From the NCBI RefSeq assembly GCF_039534915.1, contig NZ_BAAAWE010000001.1:2480001-2544000 (forward strand): a stretch of 64,000 bases of DNA. Reading direction: 5' to 3'. Below the pieces are notes generated by a model. That model was not told the origin of the DNA and searched no databases. It saw only the letters and a list, made by a program, of their open reading frames with translations. The translations under genes were made by a program, and so were the position numbers. This DNA comes from Streptomyces roseofulvus (GTDB lineage: Bacteria; Actinomycetota; Actinomycetes; Streptomycetales; Streptomycetaceae). Of this stretch, positions 1-7,202 are shown piece after piece; position 1 is the stretch's first letter; the number at the start of each line of letters is the position of its first letter.

Positions 1-899
1 TCCTGGTCGCCTGGTTCGAGGAGGCCGCCAACACCCTCCGCGCGCTCGGGGACGACGCGTTCACCGGCATCGCCCAGGAGGCCCGAGCGGCCGGCGTCTC
101 CCTGGTCGTCTCCCTCCAGCGCCCGAGCTACGACCAGATGAGCACCAGCACCCGCGCCTCCCTGCCCTCCGTCCTCGCGTTCGGCTGCGACCCCCGCGAC
201 GAAGGGTTCGCCCTGCCGGAATCGGTCCTGGACGCCGGCGCCCATCCGGGCGCGTGGGGGAACCGGCGCCCCGGTTACTGCTACCTGGTCTCCGCCGGTA
301 TCCCGGAGGACCGTTACCCCGCCCCGGGGCGGACCCGGCAGTTCACGACTCGCTCGATGGACGTGATGGAGGAGTTGGCGGACTGGGCCGCCGCCCACGG
401 CGCCCCCGTCGACCCGGTCACCGTGAAGGCTGCTGAGGCGACCGTCGGCAACGCCTACACCCACCGCACCCACCACACCCACAACGGCCTGGCGGTCGCC
501 TCCACCACCGCCCCGCACCTGACGGCGGTGGACACCGTCGAGGAAGGCGAGGAGATGACCGAGGGCACGTGGCTCGACGCGGAGGACGACGCCATCGACC
601 CCGACGCCGACCTGCCCGGCGACGAAGCGGGCGACGACGCCCCCCTCTTCGGACAGGAGAAGGGCTACAAGCCCACCCCGGAGGAGGCCCGGGTGCTCTT
701 CGAGGAGGCGCTGGAGGAGTTCGAGACGGCGGGCCGGATGATCGTCGGCCCGAAGGACTTCTCCGACTGGTGCGAGACCCACGGCTACAGCCGCCCGTGG
801 ATCTCCGCCCGCCTCAAGGACGCCGCCCTCGACGGCCGCCTGGAACCCACCAACCAGACCGGCCGCTGGCGGATCGTCCCCGCCCTCGCCGCCGCCTGA
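1..899 (+). CDS. Conjugal DNA translocase TraB/TraSA-type (FtsK/SpoIIIE), 3' part
   Basis: The open frame enters from the left edge (first full codon at 3) and ends at 899, giving about 298 C-terminal residues. The opening part, with QEARAAGVSLVVSLQRPSYD near residue 40, is the end of an FtsK/SpoIIIE-type motor domain (the stretch that follows Walker B in Streptomyces conjugation translocases). An acidic linker (residues about 180-210) leads to a C-terminal winged-helix-like segment of about 70 residues (VGPKDFSDWCETHGYSRPWISARL), as in TraB proteins that read short repeats on their own plasmid. The Walker A motif is outside the window. Such proteins move double-stranded DNA between mycelial cells. 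The first internal ATG (138) is not a real start, because the domain begins upstream of it. Confidence 0.85.
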   Translation, partial: LVAWFEEAANTLRALGDDAFTGIAQEARAAGVSLVVSLQRPSYDQMSTSTRASLPSVLAFGCDPRDEGFALPESVLDAGAHPGAWGNRRPGYCYLVSAGIPEDRYPAPGRTRQFTTRSMDVMEELADWAAAHGAPVDPVTVKAAEATVGNAYTHRTHHTHNGLAVASTTAPHLTAVDTVEEGEEMTEGTWLDAEDDAIDPDADLPGDEAGDDAPLFGQEKGYKPTPEEARVLFEEALEEFETAGRMIVGPKDFSDWCETHGYSRPWISARLKDAALDGRLEPTNQTGRWRIVPALAAA

Positions 900-1039
900 C
901 ACCCGCGTGACGCCCTGACACCGTCAGGGCCCGTGACACCCAAACCCTTAGGCGGGAGCGGGTGTCACGCGCCCTGACACCCCAGCCTGACATCCCCCTG
1001 ACACCGCCGTGACACCCCGGCACGCGGGCCCGTGACACC
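897..1039 (+). repeat. TGACACC repeat array, candidate clt (transfer locus)
   Basis: Seven exact direct copies of TGACACC start at 897, 916, 934, 975, 999, 1010 and 1033. One inverted copy lies at 961-967, and one-mismatch copies at 908 (TGACGCC) and 988 (TGACATC). The first copy contains the tra stop codon. The inverted copy and the copy at 975 form a perfect 7-bp inverted repeat with a 7-bp spacer. Known Streptomyces TraB proteins bind 8-bp direct repeats at a clt locus close to traB, so position and structure fit that role. The alternative is a regulator binding region for the spd genes. Confidence 0.65.
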
Positions 1040-1080
1040 CGAGTCGCGGGCCCGCCCCACACCCCGAGAAGGGCCCCGCC

Positions 1081-1581
1081 ATGCCCGACCACACCCACAC
1101 CCCGGCACCCCTCATCCACCACCCCATCCCGATCCCCACGCCCACCCACGCCGTCGTCCCCACGGCGCCGGCCGGGCTCCCCGCGGTCACGTCCGTTCAG
1201 CTCCCCGACGGCCGGATCGTCACCGGCTACACCCTCACCCCCACCCCGGCCACCCCCGCCCGTCCGGTCGGGTCGGTTCCGGCGTGGGCCAAGACCACCG
1301 CGCTCCTCGCGCCGACCGTCGGCGGCGGCACCGCCGCCGCCGGCATCGGACTCTCCTACGCCGCCCCGGGACTCATCGCCATGAGCCAAGCCCTGTGGTC
1401 CGCCGCCGCCCTCGTCGTCGCCGCCGTCATCGCCGTCCCCCTCGCCCTGCGCACCGCCCGCCGCACCCTCACCGGCAACAGCGGGGGTGGGGGATCGGTC
1501 CGGACGACCACCCACATCACCCAGAACATCACCTCCACCGGCCTCTTCGGCCGCGCCAACGGCACCATCAACCACCACTGA
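1081..1581 (+). CDS. Spd-like spread protein, two membrane segments
   Basis: A 166-residue protein. The N-terminal 75 residues are rich in Pro, Thr and His and look unstructured. Two hydrophobic segments follow at about residues 85-108 and 112-130. The tail is polar, with a glycine run and a Thr/Asn-rich stretch. Length, topology and the place directly after tra match the Spd proteins that spread plasmids and AICEs along the mycelium, probably with the translocase at septal cross-walls. No sequence motif fixes the family, so the name rests on layout. The start is the ATG at 1081; upstream of it is the repeat array and an AGAAGGG stretch (1068-1074) that can serve as ribosome site. Confidence 0.6.
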   Translation: MPDHTHTPAPLIHHPIPIPTPTHAVVPTAPAGLPAVTSVQLPDGRIVTGYTLTPTPATPARPVGSVPAWAKTTALLAPTVGGGTAAAGIGLSYAAPGLIAMSQALWSAAALVVAAVIAVPLALRTARRTLTGNSGGGGSVRTTTHITQNITSTGLFGRANGTINHH

Positions 1582-1589
1582 GGAGTCTC

Positions 1590-1868
1590 GTGCGCCTACG
1601 CATCCGCGTCGCCCACTGGCCTCGCCGCACCCTCATCCTGACCGACACCCCACGCCCCAACTGCCCCAACTGCGACGGCGAGGGTGGACACAACCGGGAC
1701 TACGGCGACTATGAGACCGGCGAGTACGCCGGAACGGAGTGGGACCCCTGCCCGTGCTGGGACGAGGACCGCCGCTGGGCCCTCCTCCCGATCCCGCGCC
1801 TTCCCCGCCGCCGACAGCCCCACGTCGATCCGTGGAGCAACGACTACAGCGACGAACCGCCGTTCTAG
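1590..1868 (+). CDS. Small Cys-rich AICE protein (92 aa), function unknown
   Basis: A GTG start at 1590 follows a GAGGAG ribosome site that overlaps the stop of the preceding gene (TGAGGAGTCTCGTG), so the two are translationally coupled. The 92-residue product has a basic N-terminus, a CPNCDGEGG zinc-knuckle motif near residue 25 and a CPCW pair near residue 54, together resembling a truncated DnaJ-type zinc finger. The C-terminus is proline- and arginine-rich and then acidic. Small proteins of this kind follow spd genes in many AICEs, but no function is established. It could bind zinc and assist transfer or regulation; that is inference. Confidence 0.6.
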   Translation: MRLRIRVAHWPRRTLILTDTPRPNCPNCDGEGGHNRDYGDYETGEYAGTEWDPCPCWDEDRRWALLPIPRLPRRRQPHVDPWSNDYSDEPPF

Positions 1869-1887
1869 CCCGAGTTAGGCGTGGTTC

Positions 1888-2898
1888 CTAGGACGCCAGG
1901 GGGAAGCCGACGAAGCCGGTCTCCGACTGGTAGACGAGGTGGACTCCCTGCGAGGCCAGCAAGTCCTTCAGGTCGGAGCTCGGTTCGCTCGGCAGAAGTA
2001 CAGCCACGCGAAGCCCATCGCCCTCGAACTTTTCCACGTGGCGCCGGTAGTCCATCAACTGGCCGAGTGCGAGCCGAATGTTGTGCCGGGTGGTGAGCCC
2101 CTTGCCCTCATACAGCACGTGGTCGGTGACGTCGTAGAGATCCGGCGTCAACGCGCCCGGCTCTCCCGCGATCGTGATCTGGAACGTCTTGTGCTGGTGG
2201 CCGGCCGCAACGAGGTGCTTCTTGAACGCCTCGACCAGCAGCCCTTCGCGGAGGTTCACCGTTTTCGGCCCCCCAGCCACATTGGCGACCGTCTGAGAGA
2301 CCGTGAACTGCTCAGAGTTCTTCGTCTTGACGCTCGTCTGGCTCGGGATGGCCGGCGGCGAAGGCACGTCGATCTCTTCGAGAGTCGTGTCCGCGGCCGC
2401 GTGCAGCCAGTCCTGCTCCTGCCACACCGGCGTCGTACCAGGGGCCGGACGCAGGCGGAAGACCAGGACGGTCCGCTTCTTCTTGTCCTCGCCAATGCCG
2501 GTCCGGGTGACGTACGGGGTGATCGGGTCGACGACCATCTGCCCGATATACCGCTGCTGCGTCTGTCCAGAGCCCGGCACCTTGCCATGAGCCACGAAGA
2601 GGTGCACGTCACGGCCGGCTGCGGCGTGGTCGTGCAGGGACCTGTTCCTGCTCTTCAGCTCCTGGTGTCCCGACTTTCCATAGCCGGTGTACAGGTACAG
2701 CGGCCCGTACTCGTCGTCCTCGGCTCGCCCGTCGAAGGTGTAGCCAAACGCCTCGCCCGCGGCCGGATCGGAGTAGACGATCACCTTCTTCGCTGCCACG
2801 GCCGGCTCGATGCCCTGGAAGGTCCCGCAGCCGAACGCCGCTGCGATCTCCTCGCGCGTGGTCAACATCCCCGGCACAAGCTCAAAGGTCGTCTTCAT
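1888..2898 (-). CDS. Putative modification-dependent restriction endonuclease (SRA-like + PD-(D/E)xK)
   Basis: A 336-residue protein on the strand opposite to the rest of the element. Residues about 65-105 carry TGYGKSGHQELKSRNRSLHD and a following LFV strand, the pattern of SRA-like (YDG) domains of ScoMcrA-type enzymes that read modified bases. Residues 215-295 show a PD-(D/E)xK nuclease core: a helix with E223, D253 in LTPDLYD, then E264 and K266 in YEGKG, followed by a helix. An N-terminal reader plus C-terminal nuclease suggests cleavage of modified DNA, a type IV-like activity. It stands alone with no methylase gene beside it, as expected for such enzymes. Its promoter carries one more TGACACC motif. 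Family assignment is by motif only; it could be a damage-related nuclease. Confidence 0.6.
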   Translation of the reverse strand: MKTTFELVPGMLTTREEIAAAFGCGTFQGIEPAVAAKKVIVYSDPAAGEAFGYTFDGRAEDDEYGPLYLYTGYGKSGHQELKSRNRSLHDHAAAGRDVHLFVAHGKVPGSGQTQQRYIGQMVVDPITPYVTRTGIGEDKKKRTVLVFRLRPAPGTTPVWQEQDWLHAAADTTLEEIDVPSPPAIPSQTSVKTKNSEQFTVSQTVANVAGGPKTVNLREGLLVEAFKKHLVAAGHQHKTFQITIAGEPGALTPDLYDVTDHVLYEGKGLTTRHNIRLALGQLMDYRRHVEKFEGDGLRVAVLLPSEPSSDLKDLLASQGVHLVYQSETGFVGFPLAS

Positions 2899-2906
2899 AG
2901 CCGAAG

Positions 2907-2930
2907 ACCCTACGCGCCCCCTCTGACACC
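2907..2930 (-). promoter_or_regulatory. Promoter of the endonuclease gene with a TGACACC site
   Basis: On the minus strand a TAGGGT hexamer (2912-2907) ends 8 nt before the ATG, which fits a leaderless transcript. A GGTGTCA motif (TGACACC on the plus strand, 2924-2930) sits about 11 bp upstream of that hexamer, overlapping the spacer/-35 zone. It is the same heptamer as in the 897-1039 array, so a factor that binds the array could also control this gene. Confidence 0.4.
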
Positions 2931-3034
2931 TCTCACAGCTTTCAGTCGCAGCACGAAGGGCGGCCCCCGTCTCGCCAAAGCCTGGGGCCGCCCTCGTGAA
3001 CCAGCCCGCTTACACCGAACTGGAGGAATCCAGC

Positions 3035-3994
3035 ATGACTCAACCGCACCGCAGCGGGCCAGCGGGCGGCGATCTGCCGCCCATCGACATCCCCGGCCTG
3101 GGCCTGCTCGCCCACGCGATCGCCGCCGCCGAACGCGGCTGGCACGTCTTCCCGCTCCGCCCCCGCGACAAGCGCCCCGCCGGCCACCCCGAACGCGACT
3201 GCCCCCGCACCGGCCGGTGCGCCACCGGGCACCGCACCCCGGAACAGCGGGCCACCACCGACCCCGACCTCCTCGTCGCGGCGTGGACCCACGCCCCCTA
3301 CAACGTCGGCATCGCCACCGGCCCGTCCGGTCTCCTCGTCGTCGACCTCGACACGCTCAAGGCGGACGACGAGGAGGGAACGCCTGACGGCGTCGCCAAC
3401 TTCGAAGCGCTCTGCGAGCGCGCCGGACACGCCGTCCCTCTCACCCACCGCGTCCGGACCGCTCGCGGCGGCATGCACCTGTACTTCACCCAGCCCGACG
3501 GAGCCCGGCTCGGCAACACCGCCGGGCGGCTCGCCAAGCACGTCGACACCCGCGGGTGGGGCGGGTACGTCGTCGCCCCTGGCAGCAGCACCCCGAACGG
3601 CACGTACGAGATCCTCGACGGCCGCCCGCCGGTCCCGCTGCCCGACTGGCTCCACAGCGCCCTCACCGCCCCGCGCGGGCCCGTCCGTACGGCGAACCCG
3701 GCTCCGGTCGTCGTCCTCGGCGGCGGGTCCCGTGCCGCCGAGGTGGCGCTGGAGCGCGAGACCGCCGCCGTCCGGGCGGCCGAGAAGGGGCGCCGGAACG
3801 CGCAGTTGCTGGCGTCCGCCCGCGCGGTGGGGCGGTTCGTCGCGTGGGGCGACATCCCCCGGCACGTGGCCGAGGAGGCTTTTCAGGCGGTGGGGGAGGC
3901 GGCCGGACTGTCCGCGTCCGAGTGCCGCGCCACGATCCGCAGCGCGCTCGACTGGTCCATCCGCACCGCTCGCCCGCGGCCGGCCGCCGCATGA
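3035..3994 (+). CDS. Bifunctional DNA primase/polymerase (prim-pol), AICE replication initiator
   Basis: A 319-residue protein of the archaeo-eukaryotic primase superfamily. The metal-binding motif is LLVVDLDT (around residue 95), followed by RTARGGMHLYF (around residue 140) with the conserved GG-H, and VDTRGWGGYVVAPGS (around residue 170), the three signatures of prim-pol domains. A short helical C-terminal domain follows. AICEs with this RepPP-type protein replicate when excised. The ATG at 3035 has GGAGGA 9 nt upstream and is preferred over the in-frame GTG at 2996. The stop overlaps the next ATG (ATGA), so the two replication genes are coupled. Confidence 0.85.
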   Translation: MTQPHRSGPAGGDLPPIDIPGLGLLAHAIAAAERGWHVFPLRPRDKRPAGHPERDCPRTGRCATGHRTPEQRATTDPDLLVAAWTHAPYNVGIATGPSGLLVVDLDTLKADDEEGTPDGVANFEALCERAGHAVPLTHRVRTARGGMHLYFTQPDGARLGNTAGRLAKHVDTRGWGGYVVAPGSSTPNGTYEILDGRPPVPLPDWLHSALTAPRGPVRTANPAPVVVLGGGSRAAEVALERETAAVRAAEKGRRNAQLLASARAVGRFVAWGDIPRHVAEEAFQAVGEAAGLSASECRATIRSALDWSIRTARPRPAAA

Positions 3995-5382
3995 GCCACC
4001 CCGAATCCCCTGCCCTGAAAAGCCCTACCGCCACCACGCACCGGCCCGCGGTCGCCGCACCGGCGCCGCCGACCGACGCGGTGGGCGCCGAGAAGGTCGT
4101 CGCCGAAGGCGTCCCTTCTAGCCCTGACCCGCAACCGGCCGACCACCCCGACCACAGCCCCGCCCCCGAACTCACACGGAGGGACACCCGCATGCCCGAG
4201 CCCATCGACGGCGCCGCCCTGCTCAACGAGGTGGAGGCGTTCCACCGCCGGTTCAACGTCTTCCCCCGGGAGGGCGCTTACGTCGCCGTCGCGCTCTGGG
4301 ACGCCCACGCCCATCTCCTCGACGCGTTCGACTCCACCCCCAGGATCGCGTTCCTTTCCCCGGAGCCCGGCTCGGGCAAATCCCGCGCCCTGGAGGTCGT
4401 CGAGACCCTCGTGCCGCGGCCGATGCTCGCGGTGAACGCGCGGGCCGCCGCCCTGTTCCGGTCCGTGTCCGACCCTGCCGGACGGCCGACGATCCTCTAC
4501 GACGAGATCGACACCGTGTTCGGCCCCAAGGCCGGCGACAACGAGGAGCTACGCGGCTTCCTCAACGCTGGACACCGCCGCTCCGGCGTCACCTACCGCT
4601 GCGTCGGGGACGGCGGCAACCAGACCGTGGTCGAGTTCCCCTCCTACAGCGCCGTCGCCGTCGCCGGACTTGGTGGTCTCCCGGACACGATCACGACCCG
4701 CTCCGTCATCATCCGCATGCGCCGCCGAGCCCGGAACGAGAAGGTCGAGCCCTTCCGCGCCCGCCTCCACGAGGCCGAGGGCAACAAGCTGCGCGATCGG
4801 CTCGCCCAGTGGGCCGATCAGGTCCACAAGGACATCGCCGGACGTTGGCCCGAGATGCCCGACGGCGTCACCGACCGGGCCGCCGACGTGTGGGAGCCCC
4901 TCCTCGCCGTCGCGGACGCCGCCGGCGGCGACTGGCCCAAGCGGGCCCGTGAGGCATGCGTTGAGCTCGTCAACGCCGCCCGCGCCGACGACAAGGGCTC
5001 CATCGGCATCCGGCTGCTGACCGACCTCCGCGACCACGTCATGGTCGGCATCGACCGCCTCCCCACCGTCGCCATCCTCGACCGGCTCTGCGCGCTGGAG
5101 GAGGCCCCCTGGGCTGACATGGCCGGCCGCCCCCTCGACTCCCGGGGACTGGCCAAGATGCTCGGGGAGTACATGACCACCGACAACACCCCCATCAAGG
5201 CCCGGAACATCAAGACCGCCGGCGCCGTGCTGAAGGGGTACTACTCGGCCGATCTGTACGACGCCTGGGAGCGCTACTGCCCCCCTGTCCTCCTGAGGGC
5301 CGCTACTTCCGCTACCACCGCTACCCCGCAGGTCAGCGAGCCGGAAACGGTAGCGGAAAACCTCTTCACGTCCGCTACCTGA
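3991..5382 (+). CDS. DUF3631 AAA-type ATPase, replication partner of prim-pol
   Basis: A 463-residue protein. Residues 1-67 are low-complexity Pro/Ala/Thr. Then comes an ATPase core with Walker A PEPGSGKS (around residue 130) and Walker B TILYDEID (around residue 172), followed by an arginine-rich region and the helical DUF3631 domain. DUF3631 proteins accompany prim-pol proteins in AICEs and phages and are thought to act as the helicase or loader. The ATG at 3991 overlaps the prim-pol stop. A second in-frame ATG at 4192 has a much better GGAGGG site and would skip the low-complexity part, so it may be the main start. The last 30 codons are made of the CCGCTACC iteron sequence. Confidence 0.75.
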   Translation: MSHPESPALKSPTATTHRPAVAAPAPPTDAVGAEKVVAEGVPSSPDPQPADHPDHSPAPELTRRDTRMPEPIDGAALLNEVEAFHRRFNVFPREGAYVAVALWDAHAHLLDAFDSTPRIAFLSPEPGSGKSRALEVVETLVPRPMLAVNARAAALFRSVSDPAGRPTILYDEIDTVFGPKAGDNEELRGFLNAGHRRSGVTYRCVGDGGNQTVVEFPSYSAVAVAGLGGLPDTITTRSVIIRMRRRARNEKVEPFRARLHEAEGNKLRDRLAQWADQVHKDIAGRWPEMPDGVTDRAADVWEPLLAVADAAGGDWPKRAREACVELVNAARADDKGSIGIRLLTDLRDHVMVGIDRLPTVAILDRLCALEEAPWADMAGRPLDSRGLAKMLGEYMTTDNTPIKARNIKTAGAVLKGYYSADLYDAWERYCPPVLLRAATSATTATPQVSEPETVAENLFTSAT

Positions 5383-5514
5383 TCCGCTACCCCGCTACCC
5401 GCCCCGGCCGCCCGCGCCGGGGCCGGTAGCGCATCCATCCGCTACCGCTACCCCATCCGCTACCCCTGATCATGCCCCTGACCAGGGCGGTAGCGGAGGT
5501 AGCAGAAGTAGCGG
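5300..5514 (+). repeat. CCGCTACC iteron array, candidate replication origin
   Basis: Eight exact direct copies of CCGCTACC start at 5309, 5318, 5372, 5384, 5392, 5439, 5445 and 5457 (the pair at 5439/5445 overlaps by 2 bp). Two exact inverted copies are at 5349 and 5489. One-mismatch copies are at 5300, 5425, 5498 and 5507. The array starts inside the 3' end of the DUF3631 gene and ends 46 bp before xis. Iterons next to the replication genes suggest an origin or a Rep-binding region; control of xis-int by a repressor using these sites is the alternative. Confidence 0.65.
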
Positions 5515-5560
5515 ACCTGACAGGTATGGGGCCGAAGCCCGAAGCCAGAGGAGAGCCAAC

Positions 5561-5782
5561 GTGGCATCCGCCGTATCCACCCTGCGGTCCGGACTCCCCG
5601 ACCGCTACCTCACCCCCGAGGACATCTCCTCGATGTTCTCGGTGCCCATCGAGACCGTCTACCACTGGCGCAAGCAGCGCACCGGCCCGCCCGGATTCCG
5701 CGTCGGCCGCCACGTCCGCTACGACCCCGTCGCCGTCCAGGCGTGGGTCGCTGAGCAGAGCGAGCTCGACGCCGCCGCTTGA
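5561..5782 (+). CDS. Excisionase (MerR-type helix-turn-helix)
   Basis: A 73-residue basic DNA-binding protein. YLTPEDISSMFSVPIETVYH forms the helix-turn-helix, followed by a wing with RVGRHVRYDP, the layout of HTH_17/AlpA-like excisionases. It bends DNA so the integrase can excise the element. The GTG start at 5561 has an AGAGGAGAG ribosome site 6-14 nt upstream. It directly precedes int, the usual xis-int order of pSAM2-like elements. Confidence 0.85.
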   Translation: MASAVSTLRSGLPDRYLTPEDISSMFSVPIETVYHWRKQRTGPPGFRVGRHVRYDPVAVQAWVAEQSELDAAA

Positions 5783-5795
5783 ACCGTCCCTCACC

Positions 5796-5834
5796 GGCCC
5801 GTGCCTCTCCCTTCGCGGGGCGGCACGGGCCTTT
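5796..5834 (+). terminator. Hairpin between xis and int
   Basis: GGCCCGTGCC (5796-5805) pairs perfectly with GGCACGGGCC (5822-5831) and is followed by TTT. The 16-nt loop and short T-run suggest an attenuating terminator that could lower int expression relative to xis. The int ribosome site AAAGGAA begins 15 nt later. Confidence 0.5.
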
Positions 5835-5864
5835 CCCGTACGCCGAAAGGAACCGCACCCACCC

Positions 5865-7130
5865 ATGGCCGGCCATGTCCAGGACCGCTGGTACAAAACC
5901 GAGATCGACGCCGACGGCAAGGAGCGCCGGGTCAGGACCGACCGCTATGGCCTCGGACTCCGTTACCGGGCCCGCTACATCGGTCCCGACGGCACCGAGA
6001 AGTCCAAGAGCTTCCCGGACAAGCAGAAGCGCCTCGCGGACAAGTGGCTCTCCAACATCGAGGCCGACATGAGCCGCGGGCAGTACATCGATCCCTCCGC
6101 CGGACGGATCACGTTCCGGCAGTACGGCGAGAAGTGGCTCGCCTCCCAGACGACGGACCCCACGACGCGCACGACGGTGGACGTCCACCTCCGGCTGCAC
6201 GCGTTCCCGTACCTCGGGACGCGGCCGATTGACTCGTTCCGGCCCGAGCACATCCGCGAGTGGCTCGCGGCGTTGGAGAAGGCCCTTCCCGTGTCCTCGT
6301 ATCGCCGGGTCATCTTCGCCAGCGTCTCCGCCGTGCTCGCTGCGGCCGTGGACGACGAACTGCTGGCCAAGAACCCGTGCAAGTCGCGTTCGGTCCGGCC
6401 GCCGGCCCCGGTCGAGCCGCGGGTGAGGCCGTGGACGGCGGAGCGGGTGTTCGCCATCCGTTCGGCGCTCCCCAAGCGCTATCAGGCAATGGTCGACATC
6501 GGCGGCGGCTGCGGTCTCCGTCAGGGCGAGATCTTCGGACTGGCGGAGGAACATGTCAGGTTCGACACCGGATGGCTCCACATCGCGAATCAGGTGAAGG
6601 TCGTCAACGGGCATCTCGTCTTCGGCCCGCCGAAGCGTGGAAAGGAGCGGGACGTCCCGCTCCCCCGCCAGGTCGCCCGCGTTCTCCGCGAGCACGCCGA
6701 GGAATTCCCGCCCGTCGACGTCTCCCTGCCGTGGTTGAAGCCGGACGGGCCGCTCGTCACGAAGCGGCTGTACTTCTCGCTCACCGGCGGCGGCGCCGTG
6801 CGCCGGACCGATTTCAACACCCGCGTGTGGAAACTCGCCCTCGTCCAGGCCGGCGTGATTCCGGAGCCCGAGGAGGGCGCGCGTCACCAGGCGGCCCGCG
6901 AGCACGGAATGCACGCGCTGCGGCACTTCTACGCGTCCGTCCTCCTCGACGCCGGCGAGAACATCAAGGCGCTCAGCTCGTACCTCGGTCACGGCGACCC
7001 CGGGTTCACGCTCCGGGTCTACACGCACCTGATGCCGAGCAGCGACGGACGGGCCCGCCGGGCCGTGGACGGCCTCTACGAGGGCCCCGGTTCGACGTCT
7101 GACGGCCCAGGGACGGCCCCGGCCGAGTAG
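5865..7130 (+). CDS. int: Site-specific tyrosine integrase
   Basis: A 421-residue tyrosine recombinase. An N-terminal AP2-like arm-binding region (RYRARYIGPDGTEKSKSF) is followed by a SAM-like core-binding domain (residues about 75-165) and the catalytic domain. Visible catalytic residues are R in GCGLRQGE, HALR (H-x-x-R) in the HGMHALRHFYAS stretch, the later H in YLGHGDP, and the nucleophile Y in VYTHLMPSS. It integrates and, with the upstream excisionase, excises the element. The ATG at 5865 is preceded by AAAGGAA at 5845-5851. Lengthening the frame upstream would run over the xis gene, so this start is preferred. Confidence 0.92.
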   Translation: MAGHVQDRWYKTEIDADGKERRVRTDRYGLGLRYRARYIGPDGTEKSKSFPDKQKRLADKWLSNIEADMSRGQYIDPSAGRITFRQYGEKWLASQTTDPTTRTTVDVHLRLHAFPYLGTRPIDSFRPEHIREWLAALEKALPVSSYRRVIFASVSAVLAAAVDDELLAKNPCKSRSVRPPAPVEPRVRPWTAERVFAIRSALPKRYQAMVDIGGGCGLRQGEIFGLAEEHVRFDTGWLHIANQVKVVNGHLVFGPPKRGKERDVPLPRQVARVLREHAEEFPPVDVSLPWLKPDGPLVTKRLYFSLTGGGAVRRTDFNTRVWKLALVQAGVIPEPEEGARHQAAREHGMHALRHFYASVLLDAGENIKALSSYLGHGDPGFTLRVYTHLMPSSDGRARRAVDGLYEGPGSTSDGPGTAPAE

Positions 7131-7135
7131 GACGG

Positions 7136-7170
7136 CTGAGGGCCGACGGTTCACGACCGTCGGCCCTCAG
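7136..7170. terminator. Strong hairpin after int
   Basis: CTGAGGGCCGACGGT (7136-7150) pairs without mismatch with ACCGTCGGCCCTCAG (7156-7170) over a 5-nt loop. It lies 5 nt after the integrase stop and should terminate int transcription. Its symmetry lets it work in both directions, isolating the element from glnA2. Confidence 0.75.
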
Positions 7171-7173
7171 CCT

Positions 7174-7202
7174 CAGTTCCAGGGGCTACCCGCCCTGAAC
7201 TG
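7174..7202 (-). terminator. Hairpin downstream of glnA2
   Basis: CAGTTCCAGGG (7174-7184) and CCCTGAACTG (7193-7202) pair with one bulged base. It lies directly after the glnA2 stop on the minus strand and is probably the native glnA2 terminator. If so, the element boundary lies to its left. Confidence 0.5.

Larger units (their letters stand above)
1..7202 (+). mobile_element. AICE (integrative conjugative element), right-hand part
   Basis: The order tra, repeat array, spd-like gene, cargo, prim-pol replication gene, ATPase, iterons, xis, int is the module order of actinomycete integrative and conjugative elements that use a prim-pol replication initiator. All backbone genes run rightward; only the endonuclease cargo gene is reversed. 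The left end lies outside the window. The right end is placed provisionally at the hairpins between int and glnA2, because the genes beyond are core Streptomyces genes. AICEs normally sit in the 3' end of a tRNA gene, but I see no tRNA or T-arm-like tail here, so the exact attachment site is not resolved. Confidence 0.85.

Noticed and set aside
1081..1868. A single 278-codon gene from 1032 to 1868
   Set aside because: The Spd-like gene from 1081 and the coupled GTG at 1590 with GAGGAG explain the region better; the first part of the long frame is His/Pro/Arg-rich shadow.
1939..3387. Long open frame antisense to the endonuclease gene
   Set aside because: It mirrors the real gene in GC-rich DNA, has no recognisable domain and runs into the prim-pol gene.
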